64,000 bases of DNA from Peptoniphilaceae bacterium (lineage in GTDB: Bacteria > Bacillota > Clostridia > Tissierellales > Peptoniphilaceae). The number at the start of each line of letters is the position of its first letter. The stretch's first letter is position 1. This document shows, one piece after another, positions 34,490 to 42,609 of this stretch. A program made the position numbers and the translations under genes. A model generated the notes under the pieces. The model saw only the letters and a program-made list of their open reading frames with translations, was not told the origin of the DNA and did no database searches. The stretch is from positions 62,001 through 126,000 of the forward strand of contig CABJAE010000002.1 of assembly GCA_902363535.1 (NCBI GenBank), given 5' to 3'.

Positions 34490-34744
34490 CTACTCGTCCG
34501 ATAACTTCTGTTCCTTAAACAGTCCCTGATCCACCTCTTCGGCTCGGCGAATCAACTCCTTGTAGTGAACCGGATCTTTCATAATATGATCGTTTTCGAC
34601 GAGATTGTTGTAGGCCTCCAGGCTGATCATGACCACGTGACGGTCCTCTTTTCGCGTCACAAGCACCGTCTCCATATCGTTGACCGCCTTGTCGCAATAC
34701 TCCTTGAGATGATTGCGCAAATCGCTGTAATTAACTGCCAACAT
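34490..34744 (-). CDS. yefM: YefM family antitoxin (Phd/YefM)
   Basis: This 84-residue antitoxin has an N-terminal DNA-binding domain (AVNYSDLRNHLKEYCDKA, VLVTRKEDRHVVMISLEAYNNL) and an acidic C-terminal tail that wraps the toxin. The ATG follows GAGGTGATAGG. It is adjacent to yoeB with no gap. A perfect palindrome with the YefM core TGTACA lies within its promoter, which fits the known autoregulation by YefM-YoeB. Confidence 0.95.
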   Translation of the reverse strand: MLAVNYSDLRNHLKEYCDKAVNDMETVLVTRKEDRHVVMISLEAYNNLVENDHIMKDPVHYKELIRRAEEVDQGLFKEQKLSDE

Positions 34745-34764
34745 CCTATCACCTCTTTTGTTTT

Positions 34765-34793
34765 ATTGTACAAGATCTTGTACGCTTTTACAA
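34765..34793 (-). promoter_or_regulatory. yefM-yoeB promoter with embedded palindromic operator
   Basis: On the minus strand, TTGTAA (34793-34788), 17 bases, TACAAT (34770-34765). The spacer and -10 contain the 16-base perfect palindrome GTACAAGATCTTGTAC (34768-34783), with a TGTACA core at 34767-34772. Confidence 0.75.
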
Positions 34794-34813
34794 TGCTGTT
34801 TCATCGGCGCAAC

Positions 34814-34854
34814 AAAAAAACGACCCCCTGCCTTTTCGGCAACGCGTCGTTTTC
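34814..34854 (-). terminator. Terminator after tRNA-Ser
   Basis: AACGAC...GTCGTT with an inner GCC/GGC stem and a run of seven T on the minus strand, starting a few bases after the tRNA CCA end. Confidence 0.65.
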
Positions 34855-34857
34855 ATT

Positions 34858-34946
34858 TGGCGGAGCGGGTGGGATTCGAACCCACGTGCCCGTGAAGGCA
34901 AACTGATTTCGAGTCAGCCCCGTTATGACCACTTCGATACCGCTCC
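34858..34946 (-). tRNA. tRNA-Ser (anticodon CGA)
   Basis: This 89-base gene includes an encoded CCA. The acceptor stem GGAGCGG/CCGCTCC is perfect. The anticodon loop CTCGAAA gives anticodon CGA (reads UCG). A long variable arm with a GCC/GGC-type stem is typical of tRNA-Ser. The T arm is GTGGG.TTCGAATC.CCCAC. Confidence 0.95.
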
Positions 34947-35022
34947 CTGCATATTGACTTAACGAAACCATTATACAGGATTTGCCCCCGTTTTAAAAGG
35001 TCGTTTTTCAATATGCTTTGTT

Positions 35023-36162
35023 TTACAGCTTAATGAACTCCAGGGGATTTTTCGCCACGCCGCCGACGCGCACTTCGAAGTGGAGGTGCGGGCCGGTGGA
35101 GCGGCCGGTAGAGCCGATTTTCCCGATGGATTGGCCTTTTTGCACCACGTCGCCCGCCTTGACGTTAAAAGCGCTTAAATGGCCGTAGCGGGTGGAGGTG
35201 CCGTTTTGGTGATCGATGATAATGAGATTGCCGTAGCTTCCGGCCATGCCCGCCCGAGTGACGACGCCGCCGTCTGCGGCCACGACATCGGTGCCCGTGG
35301 CATTGGCCAGGTCGACGCCGTAGTGGAAGCGGCCCCAGCGGGGTCCGAAGGGCGAGGAGAGGCGGCCCACAGTAGGCGTCATAAAGCTGCCCGTAGCCAA
35401 GCCTTCTTTCGTGCCCACAATGACGATTTCATCCACAGGCTCTTGGACCAGGCGGCTCGCTTCGGTGACGGAGGCGGTGACTTTGCCGTTTTCGGATTCC
35501 ACGCGGGTGGTGGTCTCCAAGGCGCCGGCCTTGCCCGCCCGCACGACTTTTTTCACACTCTTCACTTGATTGGAATCTTCTTTTTTCACGGTCTTAAAGG
35601 CCACCGGCGATTGCGCCTTTTTTTCTTGCTGTAAGGTGACGGTGACCATGGGCGCGGGTTTTAAGACGTTGATTTTCGATCCCTTGTGCAGGGGATCTTC
35701 CCAATTGGCGTTTAATGCCTTGATTTCATCCACGGTCATGTTGAATTTCTTAGCCACGGATTCCAAGGATTCCGTCTCCTCGGCCACATAGACCGCCTCT
35801 TCACGTCCGCCGGTTAAGAGCAGCTTGAAGGCTTCGTCTACGGTGAGGATCTTTTCCTCGGTCTTCACGGCTTCGGCCTTGATTTGAGGCTCAATGTCCA
35901 TGCGGCGCACGGTGGCACCTTCGGCTTTAAAGCGGTTTTGTAATTTCGCCATAAGAGCGTCGTAATCGGCGGAGCTCTTTAAGTAAAATACCGCATCGCC
36001 CACGGTGACGCTTACGGCCTCCGTGGCCTTCTGTGCTTCTGCAGCGACGGGAGCGGGAATTTCCGCCGGCGCCTTGGCGGCGAATACCGGGCTATGTACC
36101 ATGCCCGCCGCCATCACTGCCGCCAGGGCGCCTACGTTGATTGTTCGTCTGATCTTGTTCAT
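35023..36162 (-). CDS. Secreted M23 peptidase with LysM-like and G5 domains
   Basis: This 379-residue protein has a signal peptide (to about residue 29), an N-terminal domain containing a LysM-like segment (ETESLESVAKKFNMTVDEI), a G5 domain (about 180-265, KTVKKEDSN, VTEASRLVQEPVDEIVIVGTK), and a C-terminal M23 lysostaphin-type domain with the zinc ligands in HYGVDLA and HLHFEV. It probably cuts peptide cross-links in peptidoglycan. The ribosome site (GAAAGCGAGA) is weak. The leader has TATAAT on the minus strand (36249-36244) and two small hairpins, GTTAC/GTAAC and GAAGCC/GGCTTC, in about 80 bases; their role is unknown. Confidence 0.92.
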   Translation of the reverse strand: MNKIRRTINVGALAAVMAAGMVHSPVFAAKAPAEIPAPVAAEAQKATEAVSVTVGDAVFYLKSSADYDALMAKLQNRFKAEGATVRRMDIEPQIKAEAVKTEEKILTVDEAFKLLLTGGREEAVYVAEETESLESVAKKFNMTVDEIKALNANWEDPLHKGSKINVLKPAPMVTVTLQQEKKAQSPVAFKTVKKEDSNQVKSVKKVVRAGKAGALETTTRVESENGKVTASVTEASRLVQEPVDEIVIVGTKEGLATGSFMTPTVGRLSSPFGPRWGRFHYGVDLANATGTDVVAADGGVVTRAGMAGSYGNLIIIDHQNGTSTRYGHLSAFNVKAGDVVQKGQSIGKIGSTGRSTGPHLHFEVRVGGVAKNPLEFIKL

Positions 36163-36324
36163 GAATGTCTCGCTTTCTCTATTGATTTGAAGCCTCGGGC
36201 TTCATTCGTTACTATTTTGTAACTCTTTTTGAGCACGAGCCTTATTATAACAGAGAATGCCCCCGCGTCTATTGCCTAAAGACTACAAAAAGATGACAGT
36301 TTCATGACAAGAACTACAGGCACA

Positions 36325-36356
36325 GAAAAAAGCGAAGGATTTCGCCTTCGCTTTTG
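36325..36356 (-). terminator. Terminator after ribonucleotide reductase
   Basis: AAAAGCGAAGG and CCTTCGCTTTT form a strong stem with a T run, just after the nrdJ stop. Confidence 0.75.
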
Positions 36357-36374
36357 ATCTTAAGTTCTTTTATT

Positions 36375-38501
36375 TTAAATGGCACAGGGACTGTAGCCGC
36401 AGTCTTGGCACTCGGCGCAGCCGCCGGAGTGGTTCATGGTGCCGCCGCACATGGGGCAGGTGTCGGGGTTTTCCGTCATCTGCTTAGCGATCTCCCGATT
36501 CAATTCGTCTTGGAGCTCTTTGATGCGGTCCGCGCCGTCTTTTTTGTCGTTCGTAATCAAAATGCCGCTTCTGGCGCAGCCGTCGCGATAGATGGTGATG
36601 CCCTTCAGGCCACGCTCCCAGGCGTAGACGTAAAGGTCTTCCACTTCTTCCACGGTAAATTCATTGGGCACGTTCACCGTGGAGGAAATGGAGGCGTCGA
36701 TGAATTGCTGCCAGGTGGCCTGCACATTGATCCGGTCCCGATAGTTTAAATTGGACGTGGTGATGACGTAATCGGGCAGATCTTCTTCCCGAGAGAGGCC
36801 CTGTGCTTCCATAAGCTTGCGAATGATCTCCGTGTACACCGTGTAGTAGGTGTCTTCCGTGTGGAGGGATTCGGATTTACGCACGTAGCTGATTTGGAAG
36901 ATGGGCTCCACGCCGTTGCTGCAGCCGATTAAGGTGGAGATGGAGCCTGTGGGGGCGATGGTGAGGAGCTGGGAATTTCTCAGGCCGTACTCTTCGATTA
37001 AGGCCAACACGTCGTCGTCGGCATTGGAGCGAATAAATTCGCTGGCCAGGACCTTGTCTTTTCGGTAGCGGGGGAAGGGGCCCGCTTCTTTCGCCAAGAG
37101 GGCCGACTGACGCAGGGCTTCGTTCACGAGGACGCGGCCGATTTGATTGATGAGGTTTAAGGATTCCGAGGAACCGTATTTAATACCCATTTTAATGAAC
37201 ATGTCGGCGACGCCCATAATGCCCAGGCCGATTTGGCGCAGATCCCGAGAAAGTTCCCGCTGCTCTTTTAAGGGGTGCAGGGCCATGTTTTCGTCCAGGA
37301 CGTCGTTTAAATAGATGACGCCTTCCCGCACCAAGCGGCCGAAGGATTCGAATTCGAAGCGGGCGAATTTGCTGAAGGGATATTTGACGAATTCCCCCAA
37401 ATTGATGCTGGAGAGATTGCAGGATCCGAAAGCGGGCAGGGGCTCTTCCGCGCAAGGATTCACCCCGGCGTATTCGAAGGTATCGTCTTCGCTCATAATG
37501 TGCCAGGAATTGATCCGGTCTTTAAAGAGCACGCCGGGCTCGGCCATGTCCCAGTTGTTGTAGGCCAGATTGTGCATCATGTCCCGGGCGCTGATTTCCC
37601 GGCGGATTTTTTCCCCGGTGGCTTCCACGTCGAAGGTTAAGGCAAAGGGCGCGTCCTTTTTATAGGCCTCGAAGAAATCGTCGCCGCAGTTTACGGAAAT
37701 ATTGGCGCTGGTCACCTTGTCCAGATCTTTCTTCACATTGATGAATTCCAAAATGTCCGGGTGGGAGGCGTCCATATTAAGCATGAGGGCGCCGCGGCGG
37801 CCGCGCATGCCGATCAGGCCCGTGGTGAGGGAGTAGAGATCCATAAAGCTTACGGCCCCGGTGGTGGAAGAGGCGGCGTTGTTGACTCTGGCTCCCTTCG
37901 GGCGCAGTTTGTTTAAGGTCAGGCCCACGCCGCCGCCATAGCTGTAGGTGCGGGCCATCCACTTGGCCGTGTCGTAAATGGATTCGATATTGTCTTCCAC
38001 CTGGGGCATGACGTAGCAATTGGAAAGGGTGATCTTTTTGCCGAAGGCATCCAGCCCGCGGCCGGCCAAGATCCGTCCCGCCGGCATAAATTCCTTGTTG
38101 GCGATGGCCTTTTTAATGGCGGAATTGCCGCCGGAAACCCGTTCCAAAAAGCCTTCGAAGCTTTCCGAATCGAAGCGGTACTTCTTTTCGTAAATGTCCC
38201 GCTGCAGATCCGTCATGTCCCAGCCGTGTTCCCTGAGGCGGGCCCGCTCTTGGCGGTAGAGGATGTATTTCTTCGCCGCCACGGGATCCTTCGCCATAAG
38301 GGAAAGCTCCACGGCATCTTGAATGGTCTCGATGTCTACGATCTCTTCACCGGTGCATTTTTCCGTCACTTCTTTCGCCACGGCCCGGGCCGCGTCTTCG
38401 TCCACGCCCCTGTCCGTTTCCGCCATGGCTTTTTCTACGGCGACGACGATTTTCTCCCCGTCGAATTCCACCACATTCTTGTTACGCTTCCTTACCTTCA
38501 T
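36375..38501 (-). CDS. nrdJ: Adenosylcobalamin-dependent (class II) ribonucleotide reductase
   Basis: This 708-residue enzyme makes deoxynucleotides without oxygen by using the B12 coenzyme radical. Residues 1-90 form an ATP-cone (KVRKRNKNVVEFDGEKI). The catalytic core has the first redox Cys in ITLSNCYVMP, the active-site loop with the radical Cys in GVNPCAEEPLPAFGSCNLSS, and SANISVNCGDDFF. The C-terminus has the zinc-ribbon tail typical of this subclass (CPMCGG...CAECQDCGYSPC). It depends on a B12 supply; no cobalamin gene is seen here. Two inverted repeats lie upstream. Length matches the family. Confidence 0.93.
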   Translation of the reverse strand: MKVRKRNKNVVEFDGEKIVVAVEKAMAETDRGVDEDAARAVAKEVTEKCTGEEIVDIETIQDAVELSLMAKDPVAAKKYILYRQERARLREHGWDMTDLQRDIYEKKYRFDSESFEGFLERVSGGNSAIKKAIANKEFMPAGRILAGRGLDAFGKKITLSNCYVMPQVEDNIESIYDTAKWMARTYSYGGGVGLTLNKLRPKGARVNNAASSTTGAVSFMDLYSLTTGLIGMRGRRGALMLNMDASHPDILEFINVKKDLDKVTSANISVNCGDDFFEAYKKDAPFALTFDVEATGEKIRREISARDMMHNLAYNNWDMAEPGVLFKDRINSWHIMSEDDTFEYAGVNPCAEEPLPAFGSCNLSSINLGEFVKYPFSKFARFEFESFGRLVREGVIYLNDVLDENMALHPLKEQRELSRDLRQIGLGIMGVADMFIKMGIKYGSSESLNLINQIGRVLVNEALRQSALLAKEAGPFPRYRKDKVLASEFIRSNADDDVLALIEEYGLRNSQLLTIAPTGSISTLIGCSNGVEPIFQISYVRKSESLHTEDTYYTVYTEIIRKLMEAQGLSREEDLPDYVITTSNLNYRDRINVQATWQQFIDASISSTVNVPNEFTVEEVEDLYVYAWERGLKGITIYRDGCARSGILITNDKKDGADRIKELQDELNREIAKQMTENPDTCPMCGGTMNHSGGCAECQDCGYSPCAI

Positions 38502-38529
38502 CCTGTCCTCCTCTTATTTATCCACAAAC

Positions 38530-38545
38530 TGTCAACATATTGTGG
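38530..38545. promoter_or_regulatory. Possible NrdR-like box upstream of nrdJ
   Basis: TGTCAACATATTGTGG resembles the NrdR consensus ACACWATATATWGTGT over its core (CAA.ATATTGTG). It lies 29 bases before the nrdJ ATG, inside the leader. Confidence 0.4.
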
Positions 38546-38579
38546 TTAAGTTCTATCTGTTTCTATCTTACCTCTAAAT

Positions 38580-38602
38580 GTAGTATACGCTATTTATACT
38601 AC
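38580..38602. promoter_or_regulatory. Perfect 8-7-8 inverted repeat covering the nrdJ promoter -10
   Basis: GTAGTATA, CGCTATT, TATACTAC. On the minus strand it contains the -10 TAGTAT (38601-38596), which has TTGAAA (38624-38619) 17 bases upstream. It is a strong candidate for an operator. Confidence 0.55.
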
Positions 38603-38643
38603 GCTATGGCCGCCGTATTTTCAAGGCGCTTTTTGAGCAAATA

Positions 38644-38664
38644 AAAAAGACGCCGAAGCGCCTT
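38644..38664 (-). terminator. Terminator after glucosaminidase gene
   Basis: AAGGCGC, TTCG loop, GCGTCTT (one G-T pair) followed by T run on the minus strand. Confidence 0.6.
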
Positions 38665-39196
38665 AGTTTTCATCGTAACTCTTTAAGTTGTAAACGGTCA
38701 TGACCTCGATCAAAATGTCGCCGTAGCGGGGATTGGTGCTGTAACCCGCCGGATGAAGGGCCATGGCATAGGCCTCGGCGCTTGTAGCTTCCCGCACGGG
38801 CTCGTAGCGAGCGGCCTTGGCGATGAGCTTGCCGTAGTCGTAGAAGCTCTCCCGGGCGGAGTCGTAGGTGCGAAAGCCGTCTTCCACGGCCATTTTCCGT
38901 TCCCCTTCCATTTCGATGGTGGGAAGCACCACGCCCTTGCCCTTGATGCCGAAGTAATTGTTGTAGTTCCTTGATAGTTCGCTTTCGCCGAAATTCGACT
39001 CCACCGCCGCCTGGGCCAAAATCACCGAGGGATAGAGATCGTATTTCTTCCCCACCTCCCGGGCCAGGGGCGCGTAGGCCGCGAAAAAATCCTCCCGACT
39101 GTGGACGCTCTCCCGATTCGGCTCGTAGCGAGGCCGCATAAAGAAAAGCGCCAAGAGGAAGACCGCGAGAAAGAGTTTCCATTTTCTCTTCTTCAC
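38663..39196 (-). CDS. Glucosaminidase domain protein (peptidoglycan hydrolase)
   Basis: This 177-residue protein has an N-terminal membrane anchor or uncleaved signal (KKRKWKLFLAVFLLALFFM), followed by a compact glucosaminidase/FlgJ-type domain with SVILAQAAVESNFGES (catalytic Glu in ESNFGES), NYNNYFGIKG and the late YSTNPRYGDILIEV. It cleaves beta-1,4 bonds after GlcNAc in peptidoglycan. There are no SH3 or LysM cell-wall-binding repeats, so it is a minimal form held at the membrane. It begins 3 bases after the nhaC stop, so it is co-transcribed with that antiporter. Confidence 0.9.
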   Translation of the reverse strand: MKKRKWKLFLAVFLLALFFMRPRYEPNRESVHSREDFFAAYAPLAREVGKKYDLYPSVILAQAAVESNFGESELSRNYNNYFGIKGKGVVLPTIEMEGERKMAVEDGFRTYDSARESFYDYGKLIAKAARYEPVREATSAEAYAMALHPAGYSTNPRYGDILIEVMTVYNLKSYDEN

Positions 39197-39199
39197 GAT

Positions 39200-40624
39200 T
39201 TATTCCACCTCGATGACCGTATCGGGATCGTCCTTAATATAGAAGGTGTTTCGCCCCAGAGCCGTCATGACAATGACAACAATGGGCATAAGGAGATTAA
39301 ACACAGCAAAGGGCATATAGGCCATGGGAGAGACGTGGAGCACGCTTTTCATATAGACCCCGCAGGTGTTCCAGGGCACGAGGCAACTGGTCACCGTACC
39401 CGAGGCCTCCAGGGTAGAGGAAAGCATCTTCGGGTGCAGGCCCCGCCGGCGGTATTCCGGCGCAAACATGCGGCCGGGCACCACCAGGGAAATGTATTGC
39501 TCCGGCATGGTCATATTGGACAAGAGGCAGGTAAACAGCGTGGCGACGACCAGGCCGGTGACGGAGCGAATGCCCTGCACCACGGTCTTGACGATGATCT
39601 CCATTTGCCCCGTCTCCTCGGCGATGCCGCCGAACATCATGGCGATTAGGGTGAGGGACACGGACTGCATCATGTTCATCAGGCCGCCGGCGGTTAAAAG
39701 CTTGTCCAAACTCTCGATGCCCGTTTGAGACAGATAGCCGTTCATGCCGCTTCCTAATATTTCTTTCATGCCCACAGTGGGCTGAATCATCGGGCCGATG
39801 AAAGTGGCCACCGCGATCCCCAAGACGATGCCGGGAAGGGCCGGCATCTTAAAGGCGATGGTGACGATGACCACGATGGGAGGCAAGAGGAGCAGAGGGC
39901 TGATGACGAAGGAGCTCTTTAAGCCCTCCTGAAGGGCCTCGATGCCCGAAGTATCCGCCCCGCCGGCCGGGCCGCTGTAACGGGTGGTTAAGTAGGCGAA
40001 GATCGCCAAGGTAAGTACATAGGCAATCATCGTGGGCTTCACCATGGCCTTCACGTGGGTAAAGACATCGGTGCCGCTCATGGCGGGGGCCAGGTTCGTC
40101 GTATCCGACAGGGGGCTCATCTTGTCGCCGAAGTAGGCGCCGGACAAAATGGCGCCGGCGGTGACCGGGGCCGGAATATTCAGGCCCTGAGCGATGCCCA
40201 TGAGGGCGATCCCCATGGTGGCCGCCGTGCCCCAGCTGCTCCCCGTGGCCAGGGAGGTAATGGAGCAGATCAAGCAGGCCGCCACGAGAAAAATCGACGG
40301 CTTCAAAATCCCCAGGCCGTAGTAGATCATGGAGGGCACCACGCCGGTGGCGATCCAAATGCCTACCAGGATGCCGATGGTGATTAAGATCATCACCGAG
40401 GGCAGGGCCTGAGAAATCCCGCGCACCATGGCCTTTTCGATGCTGTCCCAGGAATAGCCGATCCGCATGGCCATTAAAGCGGCAAAGATCACGCCGATAA
40501 ACATGGGAATGTGGGGTTCGATCTCAAATTTTAAAATGCTCACGCACATAATGAGGACGAGGCCGAAAAAGACCGTAAGGGCCTCCCACAGCTTCGCCTT
40601 TCTCGGCGCATTGGTCGCTTTCAT
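39200..40624 (-). CDS. nhaC: NhaC family Na+/H+ antiporter
   Basis: This 474-residue membrane protein has about 11 helices and the NhaC marker block TGSSWGTAATMGIALMG, followed by AGAILSGAYFGDKMSPLSDT (the family ion-site region), and SCLVPWNTCGVYM later. NhaC antiporters exchange Na+ (or malate/lactate in some members) for H+. The ATG at 40624 follows GAGGAGG; a longer frame to 40726 crosses the promoter region. It is followed by the glucosaminidase gene in the same transcript. Confidence 0.9.
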   Translation of the reverse strand: MKATNAPRKAKLWEALTVFFGLVLIMCVSILKFEIEPHIPMFIGVIFAALMAMRIGYSWDSIEKAMVRGISQALPSVMILITIGILVGIWIATGVVPSMIYYGLGILKPSIFLVAACLICSITSLATGSSWGTAATMGIALMGIAQGLNIPAPVTAGAILSGAYFGDKMSPLSDTTNLAPAMSGTDVFTHVKAMVKPTMIAYVLTLAIFAYLTTRYSGPAGGADTSGIEALQEGLKSSFVISPLLLLPPIVVIVTIAFKMPALPGIVLGIAVATFIGPMIQPTVGMKEILGSGMNGYLSQTGIESLDKLLTAGGLMNMMQSVSLTLIAMMFGGIAEETGQMEIIVKTVVQGIRSVTGLVVATLFTCLLSNMTMPEQYISLVVPGRMFAPEYRRRGLHPKMLSSTLEASGTVTSCLVPWNTCGVYMKSVLHVSPMAYMPFAVFNLLMPIVVIVMTALGRNTFYIKDDPDTVIEVE

Positions 40625-40814
40625 CGCTACAATCCTCCTCGTGGAATACTTTCCTGCATTAGCAAATAAGAATATAGAGGTCATTATAATATAAAACGCC
40701 GCCACGCGCCACGAAAATGAGCCCACAGGGGCCGCCGAACTCTAAGATCCGACTAATTTCCGGCATAAAAAACGGATTTGTTATCGCCCGAATGATTCGC
40801 CGGCCGTCGATTCC

Positions 40815-40847
40815 ATAAAAAAAGCCCGCCGAAGCGGACTCTTTTTA
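40815..40847 (-). terminator. Terminator after first BrnQ gene
   Basis: GTCCGC, TTCG loop, GCGGGC followed by seven T on the minus strand. Confidence 0.75.
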
Positions 40848-40856
40848 AAAGGTATT

Positions 40857-42182
40857 TTAGAAGCCTCCCGTATCCGGGTGATCGTCGATGGTTTTGCCGA
40901 CGCCCATCTTGCCGATGAGGTAGCCGACGGCAAAGCAAACGAGAGAAGGAACGAACCAGGTAAAGCCGAATTGACCTAAGGGTAAATTTTGGATGGAAGC
41001 AGCCATGCCGCCCAGGCCAATCTTGTCGCCAACGGTTTCGATGATGGCGATAACGAGAACGCCTGCGACCATGACGATGTAGGCCATGTCGTAGCGAACG
41101 CGTTTTTCAAACATCATGTAGAAGACGAGGGCGATGATAATCGGGTATACGATGGTTAATACAGGGCCTGCCAAAGCGATGATGGCATCGACGCCGATTA
41201 AGGAGAGTGCAAAACTGATGACGGTAACGACGACAACGGTAACGCCGTATTTGATCTTGCCGTTACTGATGTCTTCGAAGAAGTTCCCTGCAGCGGAGGT
41301 TAAGCCGACGGAGGTGGTGAGGCAGGCCAGTGCGACGGCGAGACCCAATGCGATCTTACCGAAGTTACCGAAGAGCATACCAACCAAGGCGACTAAGATT
41401 TCAACGCGGGAGTCATCAGCGGTAAACATGCTGCTGCCTTGTGCGCCTAAATAGGTAAGACCACCGTAGACGACGGCCAGGGCGACAAAGGCAACCAAAC
41501 CGACCATCATAATGAAGGAACGGCGTTCTTTTTCACTGACTTCGCCGTAGCCTTTTCGAATCAAGTCGGCGACGACAATCCCGGTGAACAAGGGTGCTGC
41601 GAGAGCATCGAGGGTTTGATACCCTTCGTAGAAACCGCTGACGAAGAAGCCGCCGTCGTGTTCGACGGGAACAATGGCTCCGACGGGGGTAATAATTGCC
41701 TTCGCAATAATGAGAACGAGGAAGATCAATAATGCCGGCGTTATGTATTTACCGATAATATCGACGACGCCATTTTCTTTATAGGCGAGAGCAAAGGTAA
41801 TGCCGAAGAATACGATGGACGTAATGAAGGCGGGTGCGTTCGGGAAGAACGGCATAACACCGACTTCGTGGGTCGTGGCTGCGGTTCTGGGAATTGCGAA
41901 AGCAGGACCGATACAGATAATGGCAACGAGGGATAACAGCTTCGCAAAACCGGGGCTGACCCGTTTACCTAAGTCAACGGCACGGCCGCCTGCAAAGGCT
42001 GTGATGAAAACGGTTAGAATGGGAATGACCGGGTCGGCTAAAAGGAAGCCGCACATGGTAGCAAACCAACCGTCACCGGTGGTAACACCTAAGTAGGGCG
42101 GGAAGATCAAGTTACCTGCGCCGAAGAAAATGGCAAACAGGGCAAGACCGCTGACAAAGATATCTTGGGTTCTTTTGTTCAT
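40857..42182 (-). CDS. brnQ: Branched-chain amino acid:cation symporter BrnQ, copy A
   Basis: This 441-residue LIVCS-family carrier has about 12 membrane helices. Family signatures are FFGAGNLIFPPYLG near the N-terminus and IPRTAATTHEVG around residue 90. It imports Leu, Ile and Val with Na+ or H+. AAAGGAGATGAG precedes the ATG, and a good promoter lies 51 bases upstream. It is strongly similar along its length to the next carrier gene, so the pair arose by tandem duplication. Each copy has its own promoter and terminator, which allows separate control. Confidence 0.93.
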   Translation of the reverse strand: MNKRTQDIFVSGLALFAIFFGAGNLIFPPYLGVTTGDGWFATMCGFLLADPVIPILTVFITAFAGGRAVDLGKRVSPGFAKLLSLVAIICIGPAFAIPRTAATTHEVGVMPFFPNAPAFITSIVFFGITFALAYKENGVVDIIGKYITPALLIFLVLIIAKAIITPVGAIVPVEHDGGFFVSGFYEGYQTLDALAAPLFTGIVVADLIRKGYGEVSEKERRSFIMMVGLVAFVALAVVYGGLTYLGAQGSSMFTADDSRVEILVALVGMLFGNFGKIALGLAVALACLTTSVGLTSAAGNFFEDISNGKIKYGVTVVVVTVISFALSLIGVDAIIALAGPVLTIVYPIIIALVFYMMFEKRVRYDMAYIVMVAGVLVIAIIETVGDKIGLGGMAASIQNLPLGQFGFTWFVPSLVCFAVGYLIGKMGVGKTIDDHPDTGGF

Positions 42183-42232
42183 AAACTCATCTCCTTTATA
42201 AAATTCTAAGGTTCGTTCTACCTTTGTGTAAC

Positions 42233-42261
42233 ATTATATCTAAATCACATACCTTTTTGAA
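42233..42261 (-). promoter_or_regulatory. Promoter of brnQ copy A
   Basis: On the minus strand, TTCAAA (42261-42256), 17 bases, TATAAT (42238-42233). Confidence 0.65.
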
Positions 42262-42566
42262 GTAAATTTTTCAATTAACGAAAACTGTGCCTATTTTGTC
42301 GTCTGTGTACTATATATTTGTATACGCTTAGGTTTTCACCTCAATATTTGCTTTATTCGTTATTTCTGTGTCGATCTTTAATCGGAAATGAGATGCTTTT
42401 TTTCTTTTCCTTTAACTTTGCCCGCCGTGAAAACAATAAAAACGATTGCCCCAAACACTTTTTTACCCGGCGATGCAAATTTTTTTCGCGGCCTTTTTTA
42501 TGCCGCCTTCCCGCCTCGTCGATGCCTTTTCTTTCATCTCGACTATTCAATCCCCGTTTCGGCAAT

Positions 42567-42594
42567 AAAAAAATGCGCACCGAAGTACGCATTT
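42567..42594 (-). terminator. Terminator after brnQ copy B
   Basis: AATGCGTAC, TTCG loop, GTGCGCATT (one wobble pair) followed by T run on the minus strand. Confidence 0.7.
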
Positions 42595-42609
42595 TGCTAT
42601 CTTATTATT

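Larger units (their letters stand above)
42183..42609. other. Region between the two brnQ genes
   Basis: These 427 bases contain the copy A promoter (42233-42261) and the terminator of copy B (42567-42594). The middle (about 42270-42560) is AT-rich then Ts and Cs, with no recognised RNA element, and short open frames there have no ribosome sites. Confidence 0.5.
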
